Shown here: positions 45,122-54,332 of the stretch, one piece after another
How positions within the stretch are numbered: position 1 is the first letter of the stretch
Layout: each line of letters starts with the position of its first letter
Notes under the pieces: generated by a model
What the model saw: only the letters and a program-made list of their open reading frames with translations
What the model was told of the DNA's origin: nothing
Databases searched by the model: none
From: an uncultured Bacilli bacterium
GTDB taxonomy: Bacteria; Bacillota_I; Bacilli_A; RF39; UBA660
Direction of reading: 5' to 3'
Assembly: GCA_934102215.1 (NCBI GenBank)
Contig: CAKOSH010000003.1
Location: 124,001 to 188,000, forward strand
DNA: 64,000 bases
Program-made: the position numbers and the translations under genes

Positions 45122-45165
45122 ATTATAGCAAATATTACCCCCCCCCGCAAGCGAACATTTGTTCT
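45122..45165 (-). promoter_or_regulatory. Phase-variable-type promoter with LexA-like box, upstream of the 42701 gene
   Basis: TTGCGG (45145-45150), 17-bp spacer starting in a nine-G run, and TATAAT (45122-45127), with AGAACAAATGTTCG at 45152-45165. It is identical to the 42410-42453 promoter over about 30 bases. Confidence 0.65.
45138..45146 (-). repeat. Nine-G homopolymer in promoter spacer (copy 2)
   Basis: Nine consecutive C on the plus strand, same length and same place relative to the -10 as copy 1. Confidence 0.9.
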
Positions 45166-45233
45166 TATTTCGAAAGTGATGTCATGCTTTACAATTTGTA
45201 TATTGCAAGTACAACTTTTCATATATTTACCAT

Positions 45234-45258
45234 ACAAAAAGTACTATTGCTAGTACTA
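45234..45258 (-). terminator. Intrinsic terminator after nifU
   Basis: AGTACT (45240-45245) and AGTACT (45252-45257) are self-complementary arms with a 6-base loop; TTTTTG follows on the minus strand. It overlaps the stop codon. Confidence 0.65.
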
Positions 45259-45699
45259 ATTATGTAGATGACAACATGTTGGATGACTTTTTAAATTACA
45301 TTTCTTTTTGATTTCTTCTTCTGTCATCTTGCCTTCTTTTCTATAGTAATCAGCTATTGCTAAATGTATTGCTTCTTCTGCTAAAAGTGAACAATGTATC
45401 TTAACAGGTGGAAGTCCATCTAATGCTTTAACAACATCACTATTTTTAAGAGCAAGTGCTTCTTCTAAAGTTTTACCAATTATCATTTCAGTTGATATAC
45501 TACTTGTTGCGATAGCTGCTCCACAACCAAATGTTTTGAATTTTACATCAGTGATAACATTATTTTCTACTTTGATAAACATTTTCATAATGTCTCCACA
45601 TACTGGATTTCCTACTTCTCCAATACCTGATGCATCTTCTATTTTTCCTACATTTCTAGGATTTGTATAGTGATCAATTACTTTATCTGAATAATCCAT
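45256..45699 (-). CDS. nifU: Iron-sulfur cluster scaffold NifU/IscU
   Basis: 147 residues, with the three cluster-binding Cys in NPVCGDIM (about 34), FGCGAAIATSS (about 59) and IHCSLLAEEA (about 103). The spacing fits IscU rather than SufU, which has an insert before the last Cys. The tail carries a Cys/His-rich end (HPTCCHLHN), common in the clostridial NifU-like type. It receives sulfur from the desulfurase encoded just upstream and hands clusters to apoproteins. The ATG overlaps the upstream gene's stop by one base. Confidence 0.93.
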   Translation of the reverse strand: MDYSDKVIDHYTNPRNVGKIEDASGIGEVGNPVCGDIMKMFIKVENNVITDVKFKTFGCGAAIATSSISTEMIIGKTLEEALALKNSDVVKALDGLPPVKIHCSLLAEEAIHLAIADYYRKEGKMTEEEIKKKCNLKSHPTCCHLHN

Positions 45700-46880
45700 T
45701 ATTTTTGTTCCTCCTCTAAAAATTTTTCATATAATGGTGACATATCTCTTAATTTATTTACTATTTCTACTAAATTATTTATTAAATAATCTACTTCTTC
45801 CTTTGTATTGTATTTACCTATTGATATTCGAAGTGAACCATGTGCTATTTCGTGTGGAAGACCTATAGCTAGTAAAACATGAGATGGATCAAGCGAACCT
45901 GATGTACACGCACTACCACTTGATGCACATATTCCTTTTAAATCTAAATTTAGAAGTAAACCTTCTCCTTCAATAAACCTAAATGATATATTAGAGTTAC
46001 CTGGAAGTCTATTATTAATGTCTCCATTTATTTTAATATAAGGTATTCTTTCTTTAACTTGTGATTCATAATAATCTCTTAATTCTTTTATAGTTTTATT
46101 ATGTTTATCTAAGTTTTCATAAGCAAGTTCTAATGCATTTGCAATACCAATTATTGAAGCAGTATTTTCAGTACCTGCTCTTCTATTTTTTTCTTGATGT
46201 CCTCCATCTATTAACTTTTGAAATTTGATACCATTTTTTACATATAGAACTCCTATACCTTTAGGGCCATAGAATTTATGACCTGACAATGATAAACTAT
46301 CTATATTAAGTTCTTCTATATTTATTTTTATACTTCCTACTGCCTGAACAGCATCTGTATGGAATATTACATTATGTTTTTTAGCAATTTCTCCTATTTC
46401 TTTTATAGGTTCTATTGTACCTATTTCATTATTCGCAAACATTATTGTTATTAATATAGTTGTATCTTTGATTGAATCCTCTAATTCTTTTAAATCTATT
46501 CTTCCATTACTATCTACATTTAAATATGTAATTTCATATCCTTCTTTTTCTAGTACTTTACATGTTTCAAGTACTGCTGGATGTTCTATTTTAGAAGTAA
46601 TTATATGGTTACCTTTATTTTTATAAGCATGAGCAATACCTTTAATCGCTGTATTATCACTTTCACTACCACCTGATGTAAAAAAGATTTCCTCTTTTCT
46701 ACAATTTAATATCTTTGCGATTTTCTCTCTTGAATCTTCTATAGCCTTTCTTGATACTTTACCTAATTTGTATATAGATGAAGCATTACCATAATTTTCT
46801 TTTAAATATGGTATCATACTTTCAAGTACATCACTATCTAATGCTGTAGTAGCAGCATTATCAAAATATATATTTTTCAT
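45699..46880 (-). CDS. nifS: Cysteine desulfurase NifS/IscS
   Basis: A 393-residue PLP enzyme that takes sulfur from cysteine for Fe-S cluster assembly. The start at 46880 (MKNIYFDNAATT) is chosen because AAAGGAGAT lies just before it; an earlier ATG five codons upstream would include that site. Key parts: FTSGGSESDN and FHTDAVQAVGSI, the PLP Lys in LSLSGHKFYGPKGIG near residue 200, and the catalytic Cys loop CASSGSACTSGSLDPSH near 325. It forms an operon with nifU. A palindromic operator overlaps its promoter. Confidence 0.95.
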   Translation of the reverse strand: MKNIYFDNAATTALDSDVLESMIPYLKENYGNASSIYKLGKVSRKAIEDSREKIAKILNCRKEEIFFTSGGSESDNTAIKGIAHAYKNKGNHIITSKIEHPAVLETCKVLEKEGYEITYLNVDSNGRIDLKELEDSIKDTTILITIMFANNEIGTIEPIKEIGEIAKKHNVIFHTDAVQAVGSIKINIEELNIDSLSLSGHKFYGPKGIGVLYVKNGIKFQKLIDGGHQEKNRRAGTENTASIIGIANALELAYENLDKHNKTIKELRDYYESQVKERIPYIKINGDINNRLPGNSNISFRFIEGEGLLLNLDLKGICASSGSACTSGSLDPSHVLLAIGLPHEIAHGSLRISIGKYNTKEEVDYLINNLVEIVNKLRDMSPLYEKFLEEEQK

Positions 46881-46902
46881 ATAATCTCCTTTCATACTAA
46901 TC

Positions 46903-46939
46903 TAGTAGGAATTTTACTATTTATTTCCTACTATGTCAA
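46903..46939 (-). promoter_or_regulatory. nifS-nifU promoter with overlapping palindromic operator
   Basis: TTGACA (46934-46939), 17-bp spacer, TAAAAT (46911-46916). A 9-bp inverted repeat, TAGTAGGAA (46903-46911) and TTCCTACTA (46925-46933), covers the -10 and the spacer, so a bound protein would block RNA polymerase. An Rrf2/IscR-like iron-sulfur sensor is the natural candidate, but none is encoded in the window. Confidence 0.65.
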
Positions 46940-46951
46940 TAGGAATTTTAT

Positions 46952-46990
46952 TTAAAATAAAAATAGAAGTATTTCTACCTCTATTTTATT
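46952..46990 (-). terminator. Intrinsic terminator after the M16 peptidase pair
   Basis: AATAGAAGTA (46962-46971) and TACCTCTATT (46976-46985) form a 10-bp stem with one G-U in the minus RNA and a 4-base loop, followed by TTTATTTTAAAT. Confidence 0.7.
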
Positions 46991-48246
46991 GTTTTAATTA
47001 CCGAAGTATTATCACTATTTATATTTTTTAATACATCTAATGCTTTATTATAATCAAGTTCTATTATTCTAGTATAATCATTATAATCTATTTTATTATC
47101 TACCATTAAAGCATAAGAAATTATATATTCAACATCTTCTATATTATCAAAATCTAAAATATAATTCTTTAAATATCTTTTCTTCTTTCTTTCAAATACT
47201 TCTTTTGTAAGTGATAGATTTTTAATATCACTTTGTATTTCATTTAAGAATCTACTTGCATCTTTAGTAAATGCTTCTAAAATAAGTACTACATAATTAT
47301 CAATTATATTTACTGAATAACTTAAACTTGTTACTATATCTTCATTCTTATATTTTTCATATAGTGATGATGTTGGTGAAAAGTTTGCTCCTAAAATAAT
47401 ATTTAGATATGCTGATAAATCTTTATTATTTTTGATACCAAAGTTCTTTTTATTTATCTTTATCGCATATTTGACTCTTTCATCATTTATATCTTTTTTT
47501 ATCTCTTGATATGGTACTTTAACAATATCTTTATCTTTTGCTTTAATAATTTTAGGTAATTTCTTTGGCTTTAGATTTAACTTACTCATATATTCTTTTA
47601 TAGTATCCATAATATCATTTTCATCAAAGTTACCACATACAATTATAAATGTATTATTAGGTACATAGAAGTCTTTATATATCTTGTTTAATCCTTTTGA
47701 TGTTATTTTAGCAATATCACTTCTCTCACCTACGACAGTATTTCTTACATATGAATTTGTAAATAGATTTTTAAATAGTTCACTCATCATATAACTATTT
47801 ATTTTATCTTTATACATATCTATTTCTTCACCAATAATGCCTTTTTCTTCTTCTACATTTTTAGGATTTATATCAGTATTATAAAATATATCTAAAAGTA
47901 ATTTTAAGTTTTCTTTTATATTTATACTTCCAAAAATATTATAATTAGTACCATTATAACTAGTCCATGCATTCGCAAGACTACCAAGTTCATTTATTCT
48001 TCTTGATATTTCTTTATTCTCTGATAAAGCCATTACTTTATGTTCTAAAAAGTGAGCACTTCCTGGTATTATATCTGTTACTTTATCATTTATCTTATAC
48101 TTTGTAACACTCGCTCCATATTTAACTGAAATAGATATATAGAAATTTTTTGTTTTATCTGTCTTATATAGATATACTTCTATTCCATTATCTAATTTTT
48201 CAGTATAAAGTGATTCATTTACTCTTTCAAATGTTTTCTTTTTCAT
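46981..48246 (-). CDS. M16-family zinc peptidase, catalytic member
   Basis: 421 residues, YmfH-like. The inverted zinc motif HxxEH is intact: SAHFLEHKVM with His65, Glu68 and His69; the third ligand Glu is expected in EEKGIIGEEIDMY near residue 140. The C-terminal half is the usual inactive domain. M16B peptidases of this kind work as a pair of an active and an inactive subunit, and the partner is the next gene upstream. Substrate unknown; related genes near ftsK in Bacilli are annotated as processing proteases. It overlaps the partner by 4 bases. Confidence 0.86.
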   Translation of the reverse strand: MKKKTFERVNESLYTEKLDNGIEVYLYKTDKTKNFYISISVKYGASVTKYKINDKVTDIIPGSAHFLEHKVMALSENKEISRRINELGSLANAWTSYNGTNYNIFGSINIKENLKLLLDIFYNTDINPKNVEEEKGIIGEEIDMYKDKINSYMMSELFKNLFTNSYVRNTVVGERSDIAKITSKGLNKIYKDFYVPNNTFIIVCGNFDENDIMDTIKEYMSKLNLKPKKLPKIIKAKDKDIVKVPYQEIKKDINDERVKYAIKINKKNFGIKNNKDLSAYLNIILGANFSPTSSLYEKYKNEDIVTSLSYSVNIIDNYVVLILEAFTKDASRFLNEIQSDIKNLSLTKEVFERKKKRYLKNYILDFDNIEDVEYIISYALMVDNKIDYNDYTRIIELDYNKALDVLKNINSDNTSVIKTIK

Positions 48247-49499
48247 AGTTCACCTCTTAATAGATATATTGTACTAAGTGATATTTTTTTATTTAGATTA
48301 ATAACTTCATCAATAGTAACTTTATTTATATTACTTCTTAATTCTTCTACTGATTCTGTTTCTTCAAATTCTTTTTTATAGTATTCATTTATTTGAGATG
48401 TTACATCATCATAATAATTATTTAAATATGTATTTATTGTTTTTAATGATGAATCAAATAGTCTTTCTACAGTAGTTTTATCACTCATTAAGTTAACACA
48501 TTCTTTTATCAGTTTAACACTTTCTTCATAATTAACTTTATTTATACCAGCATATATTGTAAGTGATGGATTATATTTTGAATAGTAAGAACCTATTGTA
48601 TAACATAGTGAATGTTCTTCTCTTACTATATTAAATAAAAGTGAATCATTCATAGTACCAAGTATTGTATTATATACTCTTAAAACATGATTAAGTTCAT
48701 GATAAGTAAGATCATTTAATCTATATCCTACATATAATTTAGATTGATTAAATGGAAGAGTGTCTACTTTCTCTATAACTTTTTTATCATAAGTATGTTC
48801 TATTCTAAATGATAATTTTTTATTACATCCTTTAACATTTTTGAATTTATTTTCTATTATTTCAATAATTCTATCATCTATTTCACCATTAATAGCTATA
48901 TCAATTTTATAGTTTCCATTAAATAATTCAGTATACTTTTTATATAGTTTTTCAGGTGTAACTTTTTCTACTTCTTCTACATTTGGAATGGTACTATAAG
49001 AAGAAGGTGTTCCATTATACATTATTTTAGCATATTCTATACTAGCATAAAGACCTGGATTATCCTTTACTGATTTACATTTTGTTATGACATCTTTCTT
49101 TATAAGATTAAAGTATGTTTCATCAAATTTATTATCTTTCACATTTGGATTAAATAATACTTCACATAAGAAATCTAATGTATCATTCATATATTTATCT
49201 TCTGTATATTTTGGATTTAGAAATTCTAATGAAAAGATAAATGATTCAGTATTACCAGATATACCAAAGGAAGCAGTTATATTTGCTCCATATAGTTCTT
49301 CACCTATTATTGCTATTTTATTTTTAGTATTATATTTTTTTGATGTATAAACTAGATTACTACTTAGCATTCCGCCATATGTAATGTCATCTTTATTAAA
49401 TTCTTTTGTTAGAAATACTACTACATTTATTGTTTTAAATCTATTTGAATTTATTAAGTGTAGTGTATATTCTTTATTTTGTATTTTTTTGTATTCCAT
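48243..49499 (-). CDS. M16-family peptidase-like protein, non-catalytic member
   Basis: 418 residues, YmfF-like. The M16 fold is seen (VVVFLTKEFNKDDITYGGML, IAIIGEELYGANITASFG), but where HxxEH should stand the sequence is MLSSNLVYTSKKYN, so it cannot bind zinc. The C-terminal part (VDTLPFNQSKLYVGYRL) has the R/Y-type residues that close the chamber. It probably forms a heterodimer with the active subunit encoded directly downstream. Its start follows a GGAGG site, and it follows deoD after a terminator. Confidence 0.84.
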   Translation of the reverse strand: MEYKKIQNKEYTLHLINSNRFKTINVVVFLTKEFNKDDITYGGMLSSNLVYTSKKYNTKNKIAIIGEELYGANITASFGISGNTESFIFSLEFLNPKYTEDKYMNDTLDFLCEVLFNPNVKDNKFDETYFNLIKKDVITKCKSVKDNPGLYASIEYAKIMYNGTPSSYSTIPNVEEVEKVTPEKLYKKYTELFNGNYKIDIAINGEIDDRIIEIIENKFKNVKGCNKKLSFRIEHTYDKKVIEKVDTLPFNQSKLYVGYRLNDLTYHELNHVLRVYNTILGTMNDSLLFNIVREEHSLCYTIGSYYSKYNPSLTIYAGINKVNYEESVKLIKECVNLMSDKTTVERLFDSSLKTINTYLNNYYDDVTSQINEYYKKEFEETESVEELRSNINKVTIDEVINLNKKISLSTIYLLRGEL

Positions 49500-49518
49500 T
49501 TGTTCCTCCGTTTAAGCA

Positions 49519-49545
49519 TAAAAAGAAGATGTGAATCTTCTTTAT
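49519..49545 (-). terminator. Intrinsic terminator after deoD
   Basis: AAAGAAGAT (49522-49530), loop GTGA, ATCTTCTTT (49535-49543); minus-strand T-run TTTTTATGC follows. Confidence 0.75.
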
Positions 49546-49560
49546 TATTATGTTATATTT

Positions 49561-50268
49561 TTATTTTTTTATTATAGATTCTAATGCTAGTAATATCATT
49601 TCATCTAGTTTTTGTTCACGTGCTTTTGGGTCTATTTCTTCATGTGTAATTAAACTATCACTTATTGTAAGTATAGCTGTTGCTTTTTTAAGAAACTTTT
49701 TAGCATTATAAAGTAATGCATATGTTTCCATTTCTACTGCTTTACATCCAAGATTTATAAATTTAGAATAATCTTTATTGTCCGTATAGAATGCTTCAGT
49801 AGTATGAACGCGTCCTAAACGCGCATTTATTCTTTTAAGTGCTGCTGTATCCATAATTGCACTATTAAGTTCAAATGATGAATTTATAATTTCAATGTCT
49901 TCTCTACCTGCTTCTTCATCAAAATCAGTTTTAGAATATGCTGAATCAGCAACAAGTATATCAAATATTTTAAAGTCAGTTGTATAACTACCTGCTGTAC
50001 CTATTCTAATAATTGAATCTACATCATAATAGTTAAATAATTCATAACTATAGATTCCCATACTACCTATTCCCATACCACTTGAGAATATTGTTACATC
50101 TACTCCTTTATATTTACCAGTAAATGCAAGTTCACCCCTTAATTGATTTACTAATACTGGATTTTCTAAATATTTTTCAGCAATATACTTTGCTCTATTT
50201 GGATCTCCTGGCATTAATACTCTTTTAGCGATCTCACTTTTTTCTGCTTCTATATGTACTGTTCCCAT
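49561..50268 (-). CDS. deoD: Purine-nucleoside phosphorylase DeoD type
   Basis: A 235-residue hexameric-type phosphorylase that splits purine nucleosides to base and ribose-1-phosphate. Signature: VLMPGDPNRAKYIAEKYLEN near residue 18, SSGMGIGSMGIYSYELF around 60-80 with phosphate contacts, IRIGTAGSYT, and VEMETYALLYNA near 175 for ribose binding. The catalytic Asp of DeoD is in LTISDSLITHE near 200. It begins 2 bases after ftsK stops, so the gene pair is probably on one message. Confidence 0.94.
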   Translation of the reverse strand: MGTVHIEAEKSEIAKRVLMPGDPNRAKYIAEKYLENPVLVNQLRGELAFTGKYKGVDVTIFSSGMGIGSMGIYSYELFNYYDVDSIIRIGTAGSYTTDFKIFDILVADSAYSKTDFDEEAGREDIEIINSSFELNSAIMDTAALKRINARLGRVHTTEAFYTDNKDYSKFINLGCKAVEMETYALLYNAKKFLKKATAILTISDSLITHEEIDPKAREQKLDEMILLALESIIKK

Positions 50269-50270
50269 AA

Positions 50271-52526
50271 CTATTCTCCTTCATTTTGTGACTCTAATTT
50301 TACAAGTACATCTCTTGGTTTAGAACCTTTTGCTGGACCAACTATTCCTTGTTCTTCAAATTGATCCATTATTCTAGCGGCTCTATTATAACCAATTGAA
50401 TACTTTCTTTGAATTAATGATGCACTTATTTGACCCATACGAATCGCATAATTTAATATTTCATCATAAAGAACATCTTTAACTCCACCACCATTACCGG
50501 AAGCATCGCCACTATAATTTCCTTCACTACTAGACGCTGAATCTAAATTCGTGAATTTTTCATTATATTTTGGTGGATTACAATTTTCTTTTACGAAGTT
50601 TACAACTCTTTCTATTTCATCATCACTTACAAAACTACCTTGAATTCTTGTAGGAGTATTATCATCCATTGGTTTATAAAGCATATCACCTTTACCAAGT
50701 AATTTCTCTGCTCCAACCATATCAAGTATTGTTCTTGAATCTATACTTGAAGAAACAGCGAATGATATACGAGTTGGTATATTTGATTTGACAACACCTG
50801 TAATTATATCAGTAGATGGTCTTTGTGTTGCGACAATTAAATGTATTCCAGCAGCTCTTGCAAGTTGTGTGATTCTCATTATTGATTCTTCAACTTCTTT
50901 AGCAGCAACTAACATTAAATCAGCAAGTTCATCTATAACTACTAATATAAATGGCATTTTAGTAAGTCCACAATTTGGATTCTTTTTAAGTTCTTTTTCT
51001 ACATAATCATTATATGTTTGAATATTTTTAGTTCCACTATTTTTAAATGTTTCATATCTATCATCCATTTCAACAACTATCTTTTGTAGTGCTGCGGATG
51101 CTTTTTTAGGGTCTGTAACAACTGGTGTAAGTAAATGTGGTATTCCTTCATATACATTAAATTCTACTTTTTTAGGATCGACAAGCACCATTTTTACTTC
51201 TTCTGGTGTCGCCCTCATAAGTATTGCTAGAATTATATTATTTATACACACTGATTTACCACTACCAGTGGCACCAGCAACTAACATATGTGGAGTTTTA
51301 TTTATTTCAACACATTTAACATTTCCCATAATGTCTCTTCCAAGAGGTGCTGCAAGTTTAGAATCTTTATATTTAGGATTACGTTCTAAATCTTCCATTA
51401 TTTCTCTCATTGATACAGCCATAATTGTTTGATTAGGTATTTCTACACCAACTGTATTTTTACCAGGTATTGGTGCTTCTATTCTAACTTCTTTAGCAGC
51501 AAGTGCTAATGCTATTTCTCTTGAAATACTAAGTACTTTATTAACTTTAGTACCACGTTCTAACTCCATTTCATATTGAGTTACCGCAGGTCCTACATGT
51601 ACTTCAATTACTTTAGCCTTAATTCCATAATCAATAAATGTTCTTTCAAGTATCTTTGTATTAGAATTTATTATTTCAGTTGAATTAGCTTTACCTTTAT
51701 TCTTAGTTGGATTTAATAATTGAATAGAAGGCTTTTTATATGGTTTTGTATCTCCTGTATCTTCTACTTTATTATCATTTTCTTTTGCCATAGCCATTAG
51801 TGGTGCCTCTTCTTTATGAAGTGCAGGTTTTAAATCTTCAACACTTGTAATAACAACTCTTTTATCGATAGGTTTATCATCTTCATCATCAGGAATATCC
51901 CTAATTTTACTTTGTTTTTCTTCTTTGATTCTTTGTTTCTTCTCTTCTTTATTTTCTTTCATATTTCTAAATGAACTTGCTACTGAGCTACATAAATCAG
52001 ATAGATTCATTTCAAATAACATTATAAGTCCAAATAAAGATATTATTACTATTACTATACTTGTTCCTTCTACATCAAATAATGATACAAATGCCCAACT
52101 TGATGCAGCACCTATAATACCACCACCTGTATTTCTTATTTCACTTTCTTGTTCGTAAGATGCACTTATATTATCAAATGTAGTCGTAAATATATCTCTT
52201 GCACTTAATTTATTAGTAGAAATATATTTTGTATGTGAGAATAATAACAATGCTAAAACTATAGCGTATATACCTATCATTCTTCCACTTAAATAGTTTG
52301 GTTTACCTCTTTTAACTATTAAATATACTCCAAGAACTAGTGCTAAAGCAAGACCAAGAGTGTACCATGTTCCAAATAAGAATATAGCAAACTTTTTCAT
52401 AAGTGAACCTACTATTCCAAAGTTACCAAGTCCAGTAATTGCTGCTAAAATAAATATTAATCCTTCTAATTCTTTAGCATAAGCAAATCCTTTTTTACTA
52501 GTTTTTTCTCTTTTCTTTTTTGCCAT
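50271..52526 (-). CDS. ftsK: DNA translocase FtsK/SpoIIIE
   Basis: 751 residues. N-terminal membrane helices at about residues 14-180, an acidic/basic linker (KEEKKQRIKEEKQSKIRDIP), then the motor: Walker A LVAGATGSGKSVCINNI near 415, Walker B LVVIDELADLMLVA and the ATQRPSTDIITGVVKSNIPT segment. The last 65 residues form the winged-helix gamma domain (SASLIQRKYSIGYNRAARIM) that reads KOPS/SRS orientation sites. It moves chromosome ends through the division septum. The gene comes 2 bases after ezrA stops. Confidence 0.95.
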   Translation of the reverse strand: MAKKKREKTSKKGFAYAKELEGLIFILAAITGLGNFGIVGSLMKKFAIFLFGTWYTLGLALALVLGVYLIVKRGKPNYLSGRMIGIYAIVLALLLFSHTKYISTNKLSARDIFTTTFDNISASYEQESEIRNTGGGIIGAASSWAFVSLFDVEGTSIVIVIISLFGLIMLFEMNLSDLCSSVASSFRNMKENKEEKKQRIKEEKQSKIRDIPDDEDDKPIDKRVVITSVEDLKPALHKEEAPLMAMAKENDNKVEDTGDTKPYKKPSIQLLNPTKNKGKANSTEIINSNTKILERTFIDYGIKAKVIEVHVGPAVTQYEMELERGTKVNKVLSISREIALALAAKEVRIEAPIPGKNTVGVEIPNQTIMAVSMREIMEDLERNPKYKDSKLAAPLGRDIMGNVKCVEINKTPHMLVAGATGSGKSVCINNIILAILMRATPEEVKMVLVDPKKVEFNVYEGIPHLLTPVVTDPKKASAALQKIVVEMDDRYETFKNSGTKNIQTYNDYVEKELKKNPNCGLTKMPFILVVIDELADLMLVAAKEVEESIMRITQLARAAGIHLIVATQRPSTDIITGVVKSNIPTRISFAVSSSIDSRTILDMVGAEKLLGKGDMLYKPMDDNTPTRIQGSFVSDDEIERVVNFVKENCNPPKYNEKFTNLDSASSSEGNYSGDASGNGGGVKDVLYDEILNYAIRMGQISASLIQRKYSIGYNRAARIMDQFEEQGIVGPAKGSKPRDVLVKLESQNEGE

Positions 52527-52528
52527 TA

Positions 52529-54247
52529 TTACACCTCTTTTTCCATTTTACTAAGAAGTTTTTTATGTATACCAGGTTCAACAATATTAAGTGTATTTAA
52601 TACTATTTCTAATGAGTTTTTATAGTCTCCTTTATAAAATGCTTTAGAGGCAGATATTAATCCCATTTCTACTTCTGTATTACTACTTCTATATCTATTT
52701 CCATATACTATAGCCATTTCAGCCATAGCTGCTGTATTTACCATAGAGTCTGCTGTTTGATATAGTTTTAATGATAAATCTCTTGCAGTATCTACTCTTA
52801 AATTCAATGTCTTTATTGATATTGGTTTCTTATCTATTTCTTTTACTATTTCTTTTATCGCATCATGTGCTTCTTTTAATTCAATATAGAACTTATCAGG
52901 TATTACTGGTAAATTATAATCTTTAATTTTATATTTTGAATTATTTATTATTGTTTTAATTTCACTTAATTGATCTCTAGCTCTTGCTTCATCTTCTTTA
53001 AGACTACCTAAATTCTTAAGTGTTGTTTCAAGTTTATCTTCTACTTTTGATAAAGATACAGCAACCATTTCTATTTCACTACTTAATTTTGAATAAGGCA
53101 TTACTTTAATAAGTGTTCTATCTTTAATAAGTTTAAAACTATCTTTAACAGCAATTAATTCTTTATTGATTTCATCTATTACTTTAATTTCATCATCACT
53201 TAAATCATAAGTATCTTTTATATTATCAATTTCAGCATATAAATTTCTTATTATAGAACTTACTTTACTTATTCTTTCATTTATATTAATAAGTCCTCTT
53301 TCATATTCCTTTTTGCCTCTTTTTTCAGCATCAAAATCACTATATAATGTTTCATAATAATCAAGTAATGTTTTTAAATCGAATATTGAATCTTGAAGAT
53401 TAAGAACATATAATTTATCCATTATTTCAGCAATCTTTTTATTTGTTTCTTCTATATTATAATCTATATTTAAGTATTCAAGATTATATCCTTCTCTAAT
53501 CATTTTATTAGATACACTTTTTATATCTTTCATCTTTTTAGGAAGTATCATTGTTGCCATCATTACTATGGTTGGTGCTTCTTCTATAACTATACTTATA
53601 TTATGAATCATATCATCAAGTGCTTTAACTATTTTACCAAGTTCATCATATTCACTATTTTGGACAGCAACTTCAAAGGCACTAAATAGTTTATCTATAT
53701 TTTCAAATTGTAATTCAATTCTTGACGATACATCCATATAATCATTTTTATTCTTATTATATTTGAATACAACTTCTCTATAAACACTTTTTAATTTTGT
53801 TATTGCTTCTCTATTTCTTTCTTCACTCTCAGTAAGTTCTTTTATTTCATTTAATAGTTTTATTGATTTTGCTTTAACATGAAATATACTTTTTTCAGCC
53901 TTATTAAGACTTCTATGTGCTTCAGCATAATTTTTTTCAAGCATATAGTTTTCTACTTCAATTAACTTATCTGTTAATTTTGGCATATCATTTTTTTCAA
54001 TCTCATCAAATCTTTTTTTCCATTCTTCTACTTCACTTGCAATTTTCTTATTATTTATAAGTTTATTTGCTTTGCCAAGTTCAGTAATTAATGATGAAGA
54101 TATTATTAAATTCTTCTCTGTAGTTAATCTATCTATATTAGATAGTATTTCTTTCTTTTTCTTATTTTTAATTATTATTGTTAATATATATAAAAGTATT
54201 ATACAAAATACAAATATTCCAGTTATTATAATTGTTACTTTATCCAT
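52529..54247 (-). CDS. ezrA: Septation ring regulator EzrA
   Basis: 572 residues from the ATG at 54247, which has AAGGAGG 5 bases before; earlier in-frame codons lack a site. One N-terminal membrane helix (VTIITGIFVFCIILLYIL, abbreviated) is followed by a fully helical, spectrin-like cytoplasmic body with long coiled coils (EIEKNDMPKLTDKLIEVENY, MVNTAAMAEMAIVYGNRYR). EzrA tunes FtsZ ring assembly and links it to the wall synthesis machinery in Bacilli. The C-terminal NRYRS region, the QNR patch equivalent, is present. It sits in a division gene cluster with ftsK. Confidence 0.9.
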   Translation of the reverse strand: MDKVTIIITGIFVFCIILLYILTIIIKNKKKKEILSNIDRLTTEKNLIISSSLITELGKANKLINNKKIASEVEEWKKRFDEIEKNDMPKLTDKLIEVENYMLEKNYAEAHRSLNKAEKSIFHVKAKSIKLLNEIKELTESEERNREAITKLKSVYREVVFKYNKNKNDYMDVSSRIELQFENIDKLFSAFEVAVQNSEYDELGKIVKALDDMIHNISIVIEEAPTIVMMATMILPKKMKDIKSVSNKMIREGYNLEYLNIDYNIEETNKKIAEIMDKLYVLNLQDSIFDLKTLLDYYETLYSDFDAEKRGKKEYERGLININERISKVSSIIRNLYAEIDNIKDTYDLSDDEIKVIDEINKELIAVKDSFKLIKDRTLIKVMPYSKLSSEIEMVAVSLSKVEDKLETTLKNLGSLKEDEARARDQLSEIKTIINNSKYKIKDYNLPVIPDKFYIELKEAHDAIKEIVKEIDKKPISIKTLNLRVDTARDLSLKLYQTADSMVNTAAMAEMAIVYGNRYRSSNTEVEMGLISASKAFYKGDYKNSLEIVLNTLNIVEPGIHKKLLSKMEKEV

Positions 54248-54302
54248 ACAATCCTCCTTATACATTTTAACATATTTATTATTGTTTTTGTAGCCTTTCA
54301 AT

Positions 54303-54332
54303 TTAAAAAGTAATCATTTTACTGATTACTCT
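54303..54332 (-). terminator. Intrinsic terminator after the 54319 gene
   Basis: AGTAATCA (54309-54316) and TGATTACT (54323-54330) with TTTTTAAATT following on the minus strand. Confidence 0.65.

Noticed and set aside
42426..45146. Nine-G runs as sequencing artefacts
   Set aside because: Two separate copies have the same length, same flanks and same distance to a TATAAT, which an error would not produce; the exact length should still be checked in reads.
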